64,000 bases of DNA from Flagellimonas taeanensis (GCF_003584105.1 NZ_QXFO01000011.1:186001-250000); one strand, 5' to 3'; positions 35,533 to 45,091 are shown, counted from the stretch's first letter. A program made the numbers and translations. The notes: generated by a model from the sequence alone, not told the origin.

Positions 35533-35540
35533 TATTTTTG
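35533..35540 (+). promoter_or_regulatory. -7 promoter element for the DUF5606 gene
   Basis: TATTTTTG fits TAnnTTTG, 19 bp before the ATG at 35560; no standard -33 box is visible. Confidence 0.4.
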
Positions 35541-35559
35541 CCCGCATAAAATATTTTAA

Positions 35560-36006
35560 ATGGCACTTGACAAGATTTTATCTATTGGCGGAAAGCCCGG
35601 ACTTTACAAATTATTGACCCAAACCAGAAGTGGCTTTGTCGGCGAATCCCTATTGGACGGCAAACGTGTTACCGTGGGATTGCGGAGCAATGTGAGCGTA
35701 CTTTCCGAAATCGCCATTTATACCTTGGAAGAGGAAGTGCCACTTCGTGAAGTCTTCCAAAAAATAAAAGACAAGGAAGATGGCAAAAAGACCGCCATCA
35801 ACCACAAGGCTGACAAAATTGAGTTGGAGGAATATTTCTTCGAGATCCTCCCCAATTATGATGAGGACAGGGTGTATGCCAGCGATATCAAAAAAATCAT
35901 CCAATGGTACAACATCTTGATCGATAACAAGATCACCGATTTTGTTGTGGCCGAAGACGCAACTGAAGAAGTCCCCGCTGAAACAGCTTCCAGCGAGGAA
36001 GAATAA
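35560..36006 (+). CDS. DUF5606 domain protein
   Basis: A 148-residue soluble protein beginning LDKILSIGGKPGLYKLLTQTRSG, the recognisable start of DUF5606. It continues with an SH3-like strand set (GFVGESLLDGKRVTVGL), a helical region (PLREVFQKIKDKEDGK) and an acidic disordered tail (about residues 130-148). The family is restricted to Bacteroidota and its function is unknown. It follows def in the same orientation but has its own promoter element. Confidence 0.85.
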   Translation: MALDKILSIGGKPGLYKLLTQTRSGFVGESLLDGKRVTVGLRSNVSVLSEIAIYTLEEEVPLREVFQKIKDKEDGKKTAINHKADKIELEEYFFEILPNYDEDRVYASDIKKIIQWYNILIDNKITDFVVAEDATEEVPAETASSEEE

Positions 36007-36009
36007 ACT

Positions 36010-37584
36010 TTATTCCTTGGCCCAGTCCACCAACTTTGTTGGATAATAATTGATTTCCATCTCGTTCAGATAGGGCACTTGCTGCGCCAAGCGCTTTCTG
36101 TAGTCCTCCCAATCGCAATGTTCCGTTGGGGACCAGCCCAGTTCGGCATATCCAATGGCCCGTGGAAAGGCCAAATATTCAATACCGGCACTGTCGTCTA
36201 TGGTCTCGGACCACAAAGGGGCCTCAATACCAAGGATGCTCTCCACGTGTAGACCCTCCACCAAGGTTTCTGGGAGCCAATTGTAGGCCACATCCACAGG
36301 GATAAGGCCTGCCCAGGTCAATCCATATTCCGAGATGGAATCGTACTTCATGTCCATATAGGTCTTTCCGGCCATCGAAATGAGAATCTTGGACCCATTT
36401 TTGGCCGCTTTTGTAGCATGATCAGGTTCATTCCATAGTTGGACCACGGTGGAGGAATCAATGTCCGCTTGCGCAATTTCGTTCCAACCAATGGACCTTT
36501 TGCCATGTTTCTGTACTATCTTCTCCACTTTTTCCACAAAGTGGATGTAGTCCTTCTTCTTGGTCACATGGCTTTCATCCCCACCAATGTGGAAATAAGG
36601 GCCAGGTGTGATGGCTGCTATTTCCCCGATGACATCATCCAGAAAACTGTAAACGGTATCTTTTTGGGCGTCAAAAGTGCTGAAACCTACTTTTGTCCCA
36701 GAGTAGGGTTTCACAGGTTTTCCATTGCCGTTCAAAAAAGGATAGCTCACCGAAGCAGCGTTCGTATGTCCGGGCATGTCCACCTCGGGAACAATGGTGA
36801 TATGTCTTTCCGCTGCATACCGCACCAGTTCTTTATAATCCTCTTGGGTAAAAAAGCCGCTTTTACCACCGCCAACTTCGGTGGCTGCGCCGATCTCTGT
36901 CAATTTTGGCCACGATTTTATCTCGATGCGCCATCCTTGGTCATCCGTAAGGTGCAAGTGCAGCGTGTTGTATTTGTAATAGGCCAGAATGTCCATGAAT
37001 TTTTTTACCTCGTCCACCGTAAAGAAGTGGCGAGCCACATCGAGCATGGCCCCGCGATAGGCAAACTTGGGTGCATCCAGTATTTTTCCAGTCGGAATCA
37101 GCCACAAAGGGTGGTCGGTAAGCGTGTCGTTGCTTTGCTGTGGGATAAGTTGCCTAAGGGTCTGTATCCCCCTAAAGGCACCTGCTGCGGTTTTGGCATT
37201 CAAAAGGATCGAATCTTTCTTGATATAGAGTTGGTAGGACTCGGCCGACTCCAGTTCCAAACTGTCCGATTGGTTGATGTAGATCATCCGCTCGACCTTG
37301 CCGTCAGGCGTAGCATTCACGGCAATGTCCAGGCCGGTTTTTCCCTTTATTTTTTCGGAAAGGTATTTGCCTACCTCCTCAAATTTGGGGTCAATCGTTG
37401 AGGTATATATGGTCGTGTTGCTGTCGAGTCCAAAGGCGCTGTGCGTGGCGATCGTCTTGACAGGTTTGGGGATCAAGGGAACAGTGGTCAAATCTGTTTT
37501 TGGAAATACGATTTCTTTTTTTTCAGTTTGACAGGCGGCCAAGCACACGATGGCAGCGAACAGTACTAAGGATCGGTATATCAT
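36010..37584 (-). CDS. Beta-N-acetylhexosaminidase (GH20), lipoprotein
   Basis: A 524-residue glycoside hydrolase that removes terminal N-acetylhexosamines from glycans. It has a lipoprotein signal (LVLFAAIVCLAACQ, lipidated Cys19). The N-terminal Glyco_hydro_20b domain is followed by the TIM barrel with RGAMLDVARHFF, LHLHLTDDQGWRIEIK, VPEVDMPGHTNAA and the catalytic pair in FHIGGDESH (Asp-Glu). It leads a set of three secreted hydrolases (with the two genes upstream on the same strand) that could degrade acetylated host or algal glycans. Confidence 0.95.
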   Translation of the reverse strand: MIYRSLVLFAAIVCLAACQTEKKEIVFPKTDLTTVPLIPKPVKTIATHSAFGLDSNTTIYTSTIDPKFEEVGKYLSEKIKGKTGLDIAVNATPDGKVERMIYINQSDSLELESAESYQLYIKKDSILLNAKTAAGAFRGIQTLRQLIPQQSNDTLTDHPLWLIPTGKILDAPKFAYRGAMLDVARHFFTVDEVKKFMDILAYYKYNTLHLHLTDDQGWRIEIKSWPKLTEIGAATEVGGGKSGFFTQEDYKELVRYAAERHITIVPEVDMPGHTNAASVSYPFLNGNGKPVKPYSGTKVGFSTFDAQKDTVYSFLDDVIGEIAAITPGPYFHIGGDESHVTKKKDYIHFVEKVEKIVQKHGKRSIGWNEIAQADIDSSTVVQLWNEPDHATKAAKNGSKILISMAGKTYMDMKYDSISEYGLTWAGLIPVDVAYNWLPETLVEGLHVESILGIEAPLWSETIDDSAGIEYLAFPRAIGYAELGWSPTEHCDWEDYRKRLAQQVPYLNEMEINYYPTKLVDWAKE

Positions 37585-37597
37585 GATGATCGATTGG

Positions 37598-38242
37598 TTA
37601 TTCTACATAATTTTTGATGACATCGTACCAGATGTCATACCCTTTTGAGTTCATATGAAGTCCATCTTCAATAAAGATGTCCTGTTTTAGTTTTCGCTTC
37701 TCCAACATCGGGTACCAGACATCCACAAATTCCACACCCTCGGTTTTTGATGCCAGTCTGGCAAGTTTTCTGTTCAAACGTTTGTACTTGCCCCGTAATT
37801 TCCATCTGGATATACTGGGTTTGGGTGAAATAAGGACAATCTCCATCCCTTGCTTTTTTTGTTGGAGCACATCCAATATGCGCTCCGAGGTATCCACGAT
37901 CGTCCTAAGTTTTACTTTGGCGTTCACATCATTGTCCCCTTCATATATAAAGACTTTGATCGGGTCGTAGCTGAGGATCAACTCATCGAGATACAATTCC
38001 AAATCCGAAAATTGGGAGCCACCAAATCCGGTATTCAACACTTGTTGGTCTGGAAATCTATCTTGAAGGTCTTCCCATAATCTGACGCTGGAACTTCCCG
38101 TAAACACTATGGCGGGTCGTGATACATCCCAGAGGGTATCATTCTTTTTTTTGATTTCATTGACTTCCTCATCAAATCGATTTGGAGCTTGGGCCCATCC
38201 CAACACGGGAATAAACAATAGTAGTATGAGTATTTTTTTCAT
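37598..38242 (-). CDS. Secreted SGNH/GDSL hydrolase
   Basis: A 214-residue exported esterase: signal peptide to about residue 18 (LLLFIPVLGWAQA), block I serine in VFTGSSSVRLWEDL, glycine block in LNTGFGGSQFSDLE, block III asparagine in YEGDNDVN, and block V DGLHMNSKGYDIW with the D-x2-H pair. It likely removes acyl or acetyl groups from glycans or other polymers. It lies 13 bp upstream of the GH20 gene, so they are probably co-transcribed. Confidence 0.9.
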   Translation of the reverse strand: MKKILILLLFIPVLGWAQAPNRFDEEVNEIKKKNDTLWDVSRPAIVFTGSSSVRLWEDLQDRFPDQQVLNTGFGGSQFSDLELYLDELILSYDPIKVFIYEGDNDVNAKVKLRTIVDTSERILDVLQQKKQGMEIVLISPKPSISRWKLRGKYKRLNRKLARLASKTEGVEFVDVWYPMLEKRKLKQDIFIEDGLHMNSKGYDIWYDVIKNYVE

Positions 38243-38266
38243 GCCGACCTGTTTTTGTGATGGCGA

Positions 38267-39142
38267 TCAATAGTCACTGACCAGATTTTGAGTTTTGCTC
38301 CATTCATAAAAACGTTCTATCCACGTATCTGATGGCAATCCCTGTTTGCGCATTCCAAAACCGTGCCCGCCCTTGCTGTACATATGTAGGGCCACACTTT
38401 TTCCGGCTTCCAGCCATGAGGAATACAGCGCAATGGTTCCAGTCGCCAAGTCCAAAGGGTCGTCCGACGCACAGACCAAAAATAAGGGAGGCGCATCTTC
38501 CTTTGGCTTTTCAAGAGGTATCACACTGGCCCAATAATAGACGGGAACCAAAAAATCAGGTTTGCTTTCCGCTTGGTAGTTGTAGGCAACGCCTACCGTC
38601 ACAGCTCCTCCGGCAGAGAAACCCATAAAGCCTATTTTATTCGGGTCAACCCCATAATTGGCCGCATTTTCACGAACATGTTTTATGGCATTGAGGCCAT
38701 CTTTTATGGAATAGGGGAGAACGGCATTTACACGCTCCATGAATTTTTCAGGTTCTTCTGGGGCATTATTTTCGATTTCAGCGACACCATCTTCCCCAGT
38801 GGGTACCAATCGATATTTGAGCACAAAGGCGGTGATGCCTTTTTCATTCAACCATTTGGCCACCTCATTGCCCTCACTATTGATGCTAAGGGCAAATAAT
38901 CCGCCTCCCGGAGCCACAATGACGGCAGTACCGGTATTGATTTCTTCCTTAGGCCGAAAAACCTGCATTGTTGGTTCTGATACATTGGTGACGACTTGGG
39001 TGTTCCATATAGTTGAAAAATAGTCGTTTTCAGGCGTTTCCCATGTTACGGGTGGTTCATCAGTATTGGGCAGCTTTACAATTTCTTGTGCATTCAAGAA
39101 CAGCCCACAACATACAAATGCTAATGAAGAAAGTGTTTTCAT
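38267..39142 (-). CDS. Secreted alpha/beta hydrolase (acetyl-esterase-like)
   Basis: A 291-residue exported enzyme: signal peptide about residues 1-18 (LAFVCCGLFLNAQ). The oxyanion loop is APGGGLFAL, the nucleophile elbow MGFSAGGAV, the acid region ASDDPL, and the histidine in KGGHGFGM, giving a Ser-Asp-His triad. The pattern resembles BD-FAE/xylan-acetylesterase-like enzymes. It is first in the three-gene set with the SGNH hydrolase and GH20, suggesting joint trimming of decorated glycans. Confidence 0.9.
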   Translation of the reverse strand: MKTLSSLAFVCCGLFLNAQEIVKLPNTDEPPVTWETPENDYFSTIWNTQVVTNVSEPTMQVFRPKEEINTGTAVIVAPGGGLFALSINSEGNEVAKWLNEKGITAFVLKYRLVPTGEDGVAEIENNAPEEPEKFMERVNAVLPYSIKDGLNAIKHVRENAANYGVDPNKIGFMGFSAGGAVTVGVAYNYQAESKPDFLVPVYYWASVIPLEKPKEDAPPLFLVCASDDPLDLATGTIALYSSWLEAGKSVALHMYSKGGHGFGMRKQGLPSDTWIERFYEWSKTQNLVSDY

Positions 39143-39304
39143 GTTACCGGTATTTTTTCAAATGTACAATTTTCAATACTGTACTATGGAAAAATGCTGC
39201 AAACACCATTTTTCTGTTTTTACGATGCACGGTCTTTATAACTATGGATAAAAAATCAACTCACGCTATTTACGGTCTTTGTACTTTTAAATAAAATTTT
39301 ATAG

Positions 39305-40078
39305 ATGAACGCAAGACCTGAGCAGCTAAAGGCATTGGAACGACTGTTGAACATCATGGATGAGCTGCGCGATCAATGTCCTTGGGACAAAAAGCAGACC
39401 ATGCAGACCCTCCGCCACCTGACCATAGAGGAAACCTACGAACTGGGTGATGCCATTCTGGACAATGACCTTGATGAGGTGAAGAAGGAATTGGGTGATC
39501 TTTTACTGCACATCGTCTTTTATGCCAAAATCGGTTCCGAGACCCATGATTTTGACATTGCGGACGTCGCCAATGGCATTTGTGAGAAATTGATCAACAG
39601 GCATCCACACATTTACGGTGATGTCAAGGTGCAGAATGAGGAAGAGGTAAAGCAGAACTGGGAGAGCATTAAACTGAAGGAAGGGAAGAAAAGTGTGCTC
39701 GAGGGAGTACCCAACAGTCTTCCTGCATTGGTGAAGGCCAACCGCATACAGGAAAAAGTGGCTGGGGTGGGGTTCGACTGGGAGCATCCGGAACAGGTCT
39801 TTGAAAAACTGAAGGAAGAATTGGCGGAGCTTCAGCATGAGGTGAAGCAAAATGACATGGACAAGATGGAGTCAGAGTTCGGGGATGTGCTCTTTTCCAT
39901 GGTAAACTACGCCCGTTTTCTGAAGATCAATCCAGAAAATGCCCTGGAGCGCACCAACAAGAAATTCATCAAGCGTTTCCAATATTTGGAGGGCAAGGCC
40001 AAGGAATCAGGAAAGACCTTACGGGAAATGACCTTGGCGGAGATGGATGTTTTTTGGGAAGAAGCAAAAAGTCTTTAA
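39305..40078 (+). CDS. mazG: Nucleoside triphosphate pyrophosphohydrolase MazG
   Basis: A 257-residue two-domain enzyme that hydrolyses NTPs to NMP and pyrophosphate, guarding nucleotide pools. Both MazG domains are visible: EETYELGDAILDNDLDEVKKELGDLLLHI (residues about 42-70), and the second with EELAELQHEVKQNDMDKMESEFGDVLFSMVNYAR, including the acidic metal ligands. The start CPWDKKQTMQTLRHLTIEE is characteristic. It lies upstream of the MATE gene but separated by an intergenic repeat. Confidence 0.95.
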   Translation: MNARPEQLKALERLLNIMDELRDQCPWDKKQTMQTLRHLTIEETYELGDAILDNDLDEVKKELGDLLLHIVFYAKIGSETHDFDIADVANGICEKLINRHPHIYGDVKVQNEEEVKQNWESIKLKEGKKSVLEGVPNSLPALVKANRIQEKVAGVGFDWEHPEQVFEKLKEELAELQHEVKQNDMDKMESEFGDVLFSMVNYARFLKINPENALERTNKKFIKRFQYLEGKAKESGKTLREMTLAEMDVFWEEAKSL

Positions 40079-40129
40079 GCCAATAGTATCCTGATAAAAG
40101 AATGGCCCATTGAATTCCATTAAGGCATT

Positions 40130-40158
40130 GTCCCTTGAGGGGGCTTTAGGGGTGGTTG
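40130..40158 (+). repeat. Dispersed palindromic repeat, copy A
   Basis: The run gtcccttgagggggctttag followed by gggtggttg matches, with few differences, the reverse complement of 58501-58528. Its core (tcccttgaggg) is palindromic. It sits in the gap between mazG and the MATE gene. Confidence 0.6.
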
Positions 40159-40235
40159 TGCAAAAAAGTTATACAGATTCAGGGCGAAAAAATTTCCAAT
40201 CCCACTATCTTTACGCTCTTTTTTAAACCACCGAA

Positions 40236-41603
40236 GTGTTCCAGCAATACACCAAAGAATTCACATATAACCTCAAGTTGTCCTATCCCGTTATTTTGGG
40301 GATGTTGGGGCATACTTTTGTGGCCTTTGCGGACAACATCATGGTAGGGCAATTGGGCACGGCCGAATTGGCTGCGGTTTCCCTCGGAAACAGTTTTGTG
40401 TTCATTGCCATGTCCTTGGGCATTGGCTTTTCAACGGCGATAACCCCTTTGGTGGCAGAGGCCGATGGGGCAGGGGACCAAGCGGCGGGCAAGAATGCAC
40501 TCAAGCACGGTCTGGTGCTCTGTACGCTACTGGGACTTTCCCTGTTTGGGGTCATTTTGCTTTGCAAGCCCCTCCTGTACCACATGGAGCAACCTCCCGA
40601 GGTGGTGGAACTCGCCATTCCGTATTTGGAGTTGGTGGCCTTTTCCTTGGTGCCCTTGGTCATGTTCCAGGCATTCAAACAGTTTTCTGATGGATTGTCG
40701 CAGACCAAATACCCCATGATTGCCACCATTTTGGCCAATGTGGTCAACATTTCCCTCAATTACCTACTCATTTTTGGCTCATTCGGATTTCCCAAGTTGG
40801 GCATTGTAGGAGCGGCCATCGGAACTTTGGCATCCAGGGTCATCATGGTGGCCTTCATTTGGTTTTTGTTGAAACAAAAGAAAAAGTTTAAGGCTTATGT
40901 GACCCATTTCAATTTCAAGGAAATTGAAAGAAAGATGATGAAGAAAATCATCAGCCTTGGGTTTCCCTCTGCGTTGCAGATGTTCTTTGAAGTGGCCATT
41001 TTCACGGCGGCCATTTGGCTGAGCGGGGTATTGGGAAAAAATGCCCAAGCCGCCAACCAGATTGCCCTCAACTTGAGCAGCATGACCTTTATGGTGGGCA
41101 TGGGCCTTAGCGTGGCGGCCATGGTGCGTGTGGGCAACCAAAAGGGACTTCAAAATTTTAGGGAACTCAGGCGCATAGCCCAATCCATCTTTTTTCTGAC
41201 ATTGCTATTGGAAATTGTGTTTGCCGTCCTTTTCTTGATGGGGAGACACTGGTTCCCTACCATCTATTTGGATGTGGACGACCTTATGAACCAAGCGGAC
41301 AATACAGAGGTGATCATCATAGCGGCCAAGCTGTTGCTGGTCGCCGCCTTTTTTCAGATATCGGATGGCCTGCAAGTGGTGGTGCTCGGGGCGCTTCGCG
41401 GCCTTCAGGATGTAAGGGTCCCAACGCTCATTACCTTTGTGGCCTATTGGCTGATAGGGTTTCCGATCAGTTATTATCTAGGACTGTTCACGGATTTTGG
41501 TAGCACGGGCATTTGGATCGGATTGCTATCGGGGCTAACAGCATCGGCGGTAATGTTGTATATTCGATTCAACTATTTGACGAAAAAATTGATTGCAAAC
41601 TAA
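40236..41603 (+). CDS. MATE family multidrug exporter
   Basis: A 455-residue inner-membrane exporter with twelve predicted helices in two related halves. GTG start at 40236 gives MFQQYTKEFTYNLKLSYPVI; family features follow: FADNIMVGQLGTAELAAVSLGNS, GIGFSTAITPLVAEADGAG, and in the second half SLGFPSALQMFFEVAIFTAAIW and RVGNQKG. MATE transporters expel cationic drugs or dyes using Na+ or H+. There is no drug-response regulator next to it. Confidence 0.93.
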   Translation: MFQQYTKEFTYNLKLSYPVILGMLGHTFVAFADNIMVGQLGTAELAAVSLGNSFVFIAMSLGIGFSTAITPLVAEADGAGDQAAGKNALKHGLVLCTLLGLSLFGVILLCKPLLYHMEQPPEVVELAIPYLELVAFSLVPLVMFQAFKQFSDGLSQTKYPMIATILANVVNISLNYLLIFGSFGFPKLGIVGAAIGTLASRVIMVAFIWFLLKQKKKFKAYVTHFNFKEIERKMMKKIISLGFPSALQMFFEVAIFTAAIWLSGVLGKNAQAANQIALNLSSMTFMVGMGLSVAAMVRVGNQKGLQNFRELRRIAQSIFFLTLLLEIVFAVLFLMGRHWFPTIYLDVDDLMNQADNTEVIIIAAKLLLVAAFFQISDGLQVVVLGALRGLQDVRVPTLITFVAYWLIGFPISYYLGLFTDFGSTGIWIGLLSGLTASAVMLYIRFNYLTKKLIAN

Positions 41604-41650
41604 ATATTTGCTCCGACCTAGATGACAAAAGCTAAAATTGAATTGGAATT

Positions 41651-41708
41651 GTCGCGTCGAGCGTAGTCGAGACGTTGTTGATAGACCCCTCGACGCGCTC
41701 AGGGTGCA
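41651..41708. repeat. REP-like intergenic inverted repeat
   Basis: gcgtcgag (41654-41661) pairs with ctcgacgc (41689-41696); the arms are extended by related words (gcgtagtcgaga and gcgctcagg). The motif of tcgagcg and tcgacgcg words is a common intergenic repeat style in Bacteroidota. Confidence 0.6.
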
Positions 41709-41773
41709 CAAAAAATAATATAATAGCGATTTAAACCTAAGGTTCCTCACATTTGGGACCAAATTAAAAGCAT

Positions 41774-42001
41774 ATGGAACTACCTAAATTTTTATTGGCC
41801 GATAACACCGACTATCCTACGGCCATTTTCATAGTCCATACCGAATATCCACGATTTGTCATCAATCTGGAAGATGATGAAGTGGAGTGGCTGGAAGAAT
41901 TTTCCCAAGAGGACGAAGCAGAGCTTGCCGAAGAGGCCGAAAGCCTTATCGAGGCGGCCACGGCGTTTTACGATAGGGAAGTCTCCAGATACGACGAATA
42001 A
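41774..42001 (+). CDS. Small acidic protein, unknown
   Basis: A 75-residue acidic soluble protein, PKFLLADNTDYPTAIFIVHTEYPRFVI followed by an acidic helix (VEWLEEFSQEDEAELAEEAESL). I do not recognise a named family. It overlaps the PAP2 gene's start by one base (taatg), so it is translated together with it and is a real gene. Confidence 0.7.
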   Translation: MELPKFLLADNTDYPTAIFIVHTEYPRFVINLEDDEVEWLEEFSQEDEAELAEEAESLIEAATAFYDREVSRYDE

Positions 42002-42570
42002 TGTTGGACCAGCTCATACAGTTCGATAAAGACCTTTTCCTGTTTCTGAACGGATTGGGAACGGAGGCATGGGACGGTTTTTGGATGTTCATGACCACCA
42101 CCCGTAATTCTGCCCCACTTTATCTACTGTTACTCTACCTTACCTACAAACATTTTGGACTGAAGAAAACTGCTGTTGTACTGGTTGGCATTGCCTTGCT
42201 GATCACTTGCACGGACCAGTTGTCCAATTTTTTCAAATATGGTCTGGCCCGGTTACGGCCCTGCCACGACCCTGAAATCAGTACCGCGATGCGCTTGGTG
42301 AAAAGTTATTGCGGCGGGCAGTTCGGGTATTTCTCGGCCCATGCGGCCAATTCTTTCGGTCCGGCTATTTTCTTCACCGTTCTTTTTCGAAATAAGGTGA
42401 AATACATAGGCTGGATCTTGGTTCTTTGGGCCTGTGTTGTCGCCTACAGTAGGATCTATATCGGCGTGCACTATCCTTTGGATGTGGTCACCGGCGCTTT
42501 GATTGGGTCTTTCTTCGGATGGGTATTTGCAAGGTTGGCTATATTTGCATTCCAAAAAATAGGCTCATGA
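42001..42570 (+). CDS. PAP2-type phosphatase, membrane
   Basis: A 189-residue membrane phosphatase with about five helices and the three PAP2 motifs: KYGLARLRP (K-x6-R-P), SAHAANS (variant of PSGH, with the histidine retained), and SRIYIGVHYPLD (S-R-x5-H-x3-D). Such enzymes remove phosphate from undecaprenyl pyrophosphate or lipid A and can transfer it. It is joined by overlapping start codons to the small acidic gene and to the following GT39 gene (ATGA), pointing to lipid-linked glycan recycling. Confidence 0.92.
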   Translation: MLDQLIQFDKDLFLFLNGLGTEAWDGFWMFMTTTRNSAPLYLLLLYLTYKHFGLKKTAVVLVGIALLITCTDQLSNFFKYGLARLRPCHDPEISTAMRLVKSYCGGQFGYFSAHAANSFGPAIFFTVLFRNKVKYIGWILVLWACVVAYSRIYIGVHYPLDVVTGALIGSFFGWVFARLAIFAFQKIGS

Positions 42571-44225
42571 TCTCCACGGCCCGGTATTGGTTCTTTATTG
42601 CCCTGATTGTATTGGTGTACATCGTGGGGATGTTTGTGACCCTTTTCGAGAACGATTCTGCCCAATTTGCAGTGATGGCCATGCGAATGGTCCAAGAAAA
42701 TGATTTTTTGAGCCTTTTCAAAGGTCCGGAAGAGTATCTGGACAAGCCCCATATGCACTATTGGTTGGCCGCCCTTTCCTATAAAGTATTTGGAATATAC
42801 GATTGGGCCTATCGCATCCCGGGCATATTGGCCACGTTTTTGGCCGCTTACAGCTGCTACGGACTTGGAAAATTGCTCTATAACAAGGAGGTGGGGCGCT
42901 TGGCCTCCCTCATATTCATGACCGCACAGACCATTGTGCTGGCCACTATCGATATCCGTACCGATGCCGTGCTGACCGGATTCACCATTTTCGCGATATG
43001 GCAATTGGCGACCTTTATTGAAAAAGGAACTTTACAGAGTGTTGTATGGGGTGCCTTTGGAGCAGGGATGGCCTTTTCCACCAAGGGGCAGATAGCCTTG
43101 GTGGTCATTGGAATTTCCCTCTTGTGCCATTTGGCCTATACCCGAAAATGGGCACGTTTGCTCAATTGGCGATTGCTGGTGGCCCTTTTGGTCTTTGGGT
43201 TGACCATTTCCCCGATGCTGTATGCCTATTACCACCAATTTGACCTACACCCGGAAAAAGTGATTCGGGGCAAGGACCATCGAAGCGGTATCTTCTTCAT
43301 TTTTTGGGAACAGAGTTTTGAGCGGATGAGCGGGGAAGGCGTTGGAAAGAACAGCAGCGATTTCTTTTTCTTCTTCCATACCTTCTTGTGGGTGTTCCTG
43401 CCATGGACCGTTCTAGCATTGATGGGGTATTGGACGCAATTGAGAGCATTTTGGCAAGCCAAATTTGCCCAGCGGCCACAATTGGAGTTTCTGACCGTTG
43501 GTGGCATTTCCATTCTATTCTTCCTGATCAGTTTTGCGCAGTTCAAACTACCACATTACATCAATATTTTGATTCCACTCTATGCGGTGATGTCGGCCGC
43601 TTTCCTGTTTGGGCTGTATCAACGGGAAAAACAGAAAATGGCCAAGGTGATTCTGGGCATCCAATATTTTATATTGGGATTGGTGATCGTCTTCGCACTG
43701 TTGGTCTGTTTCTATGTGTTCCGATTGGAACAATGGTACGGGTATTTGCTTTTGGTGGCCGCACTGGTGTTGGTGGCCTATTTCATCTTGAAAAAAGAAA
43801 CGGTCTATGCAAAGATCGTGACAGTGGCTATTCTCAGCTCGGTAGTGCTGAATGGGTTGATGAATGCCCACTTCTATCCCAAATTGCTTGAATATCAAGG
43901 AGGCTCCACCATGGCGGAAAAGGTGAGGGAGAACCATATTCCGGTGGACAAGATCTATAAGATTTCGGAAAGGTACTCGTGGTCGTTGGATTTCTACAAT
44001 AAAAAGCCCGTACAGATTACTTCACTATCGGAAATAGCTGATAAAAAGGATATTTGGGTATATGCCACGGACGAGGAACTGGAGCAACTGCAAAAAAATG
44101 GGTTCCAGTGGGAGGGACAGATCACGGTAGATCAATTCCGGATTACCCGTCTACAGGCCAAATTCCTGAACCCGAACACCCGTGAGGGCAAGCTCAACCA
44201 CATGCATTTGGTTCATTTGGATTGA
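42567..44225 (+). CDS. GT39/ArnT-like lipid-linked sugar glycosyltransferase
   Basis: A 552-residue integral membrane enzyme with roughly 12 helices. ATG at 42567 overlaps the PAP2 stop (ATGA). The periplasmic loop 1 signature FENDSAQFAVMAMRMVQEND with the acid catalytic residues and YLDKPHMHYWLAALSYKVFG are as in GT-C enzymes of the PMT/ArnT group, which move a sugar from a polyprenyl phosphate to lipid A or protein. The C-terminal 130 residues form a soluble domain. Its stop overlaps the convergent neighbour by 13 bp. Confidence 0.9.
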   Translation: MISTARYWFFIALIVLVYIVGMFVTLFENDSAQFAVMAMRMVQENDFLSLFKGPEEYLDKPHMHYWLAALSYKVFGIYDWAYRIPGILATFLAAYSCYGLGKLLYNKEVGRLASLIFMTAQTIVLATIDIRTDAVLTGFTIFAIWQLATFIEKGTLQSVVWGAFGAGMAFSTKGQIALVVIGISLLCHLAYTRKWARLLNWRLLVALLVFGLTISPMLYAYYHQFDLHPEKVIRGKDHRSGIFFIFWEQSFERMSGEGVGKNSSDFFFFFHTFLWVFLPWTVLALMGYWTQLRAFWQAKFAQRPQLEFLTVGGISILFFLISFAQFKLPHYINILIPLYAVMSAAFLFGLYQREKQKMAKVILGIQYFILGLVIVFALLVCFYVFRLEQWYGYLLLVAALVLVAYFILKKETVYAKIVTVAILSSVVLNGLMNAHFYPKLLEYQGGSTMAEKVRENHIPVDKIYKISERYSWSLDFYNKKPVQITSLSEIADKKDIWVYATDEELEQLQKNGFQWEGQITVDQFRITRLQAKFLNPNTREGKLNHMHLVHLD

Positions 44226-45091
44226 TTCGATTCCAGGTCCGGTTTTTTGAAATGGTACGCGATTCCCATCAAGGAAACCAGGGCCGTGATCAAAAAGAAG
44301 GTGAAGCTGATACCGATGGATGTGCTCGCATCCAGTCCCAACCATTTGGCACCATACAGAAAAGTGACTTCCCGACTCCCAATCCCACCAATGGTCAATG
44401 GGATTACTGATACAATGGATGAGATCAAAAAGACGAAAAGATACTCGATGGCGTCCAGCGTAACCGATAATGATCTTAAAATAAAGAGTGCACAGACCAA
44501 TTGTGCCAATTGCACGAGTGCCGAATACCCAAAAGATTTCCAAAAAACAGGGAGGGTAGTGGGGAAGAACGATTTGTTCACAAACCAAAACACGACCACA
44601 CTTGCTGGAATGGCCGCCATCAACAGCCAGAAAAAGGATTGGAGGAATGCATTTTCCGATAGTAAGGCAAGGGCGCAGGCATATACGAACAGCAATAGCA
44701 TCCCGCTCAACCGGTCCAGCAGCAGACTTGAAACCACTTTTTTGGTGCCGGGTTGATAGGTTTTTTGGACCATATACCCCTTGTAGGCGTCTCCACCGAT
44801 TCCCCCAGGGAGGAACAGGTTATAGAACATCCCGAGCAGATACAATTTTAGGTTGCTGGTGTGCGAAAGTTGGGCTCCTATTTGGTGAAAATACAGGTTT
44901 AGCCTGAACGCGGAGAGTACTTTGGAAATCACAAAAAACAGGAGGGCAAGGAACAGAAAAAGCAGGTCACTCTTTCGGAGTGTCTGCAAAACGTCCTTCA
45001 GCTCTATTTTGGTAAAGATGAAGTAGATCAGCGCTGCACTTACAACGATTTTTAGGGCAGTGATTAGCCTTTTACGCAGCTTTTCCGTCAC
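44213..45091 (-). CDS. Lysylphosphatidylglycerol synthase-type / UPF0104 membrane protein
   Basis: A 292-residue inner-membrane protein with eight or so helices, GTG start at 45091. Family signs: KDVLQTLRKSDLLFLFLALLFF near the start, YLLGMFYNLFLPGGIGGDAYKGYMV, SSLLLDRLSGMLLL and IPLTIGGIGSREVTFLYGA. Relatives (flippase-like domain) often lie beside polyprenyl-phosphate glycosyltransferases and may translocate or anchor the lipid-linked sugar. It starts inside the end of the GT2 gene (20 bp overlap), supporting translational coupling. Confidence 0.88.
   Translation of the reverse strand: MTEKLRKRLITALKIVVSAALIYFIFTKIELKDVLQTLRKSDLLFLFLALLFFVISKVLSAFRLNLYFHQIGAQLSHTSNLKLYLLGMFYNLFLPGGIGGDAYKGYMVQKTYQPGTKKVVSSLLLDRLSGMLLLFVYACALALLSENAFLQSFFWLLMAAIPASVVVFWFVNKSFFPTTLPVFWKSFGYSALVQLAQLVCALFILRSLSVTLDAIEYLFVFLISSIVSVIPLTIGGIGSREVTFLYGAKWLGLDASTSIGISFTFFLITALVSLMGIAYHFKKPDLESNQSK

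Noticed and set aside
36439-37401. 320-codon open frame opposite the GH20 gene
   Set aside because: Fully antisense to a clear GH20 gene and without recognisable motifs.
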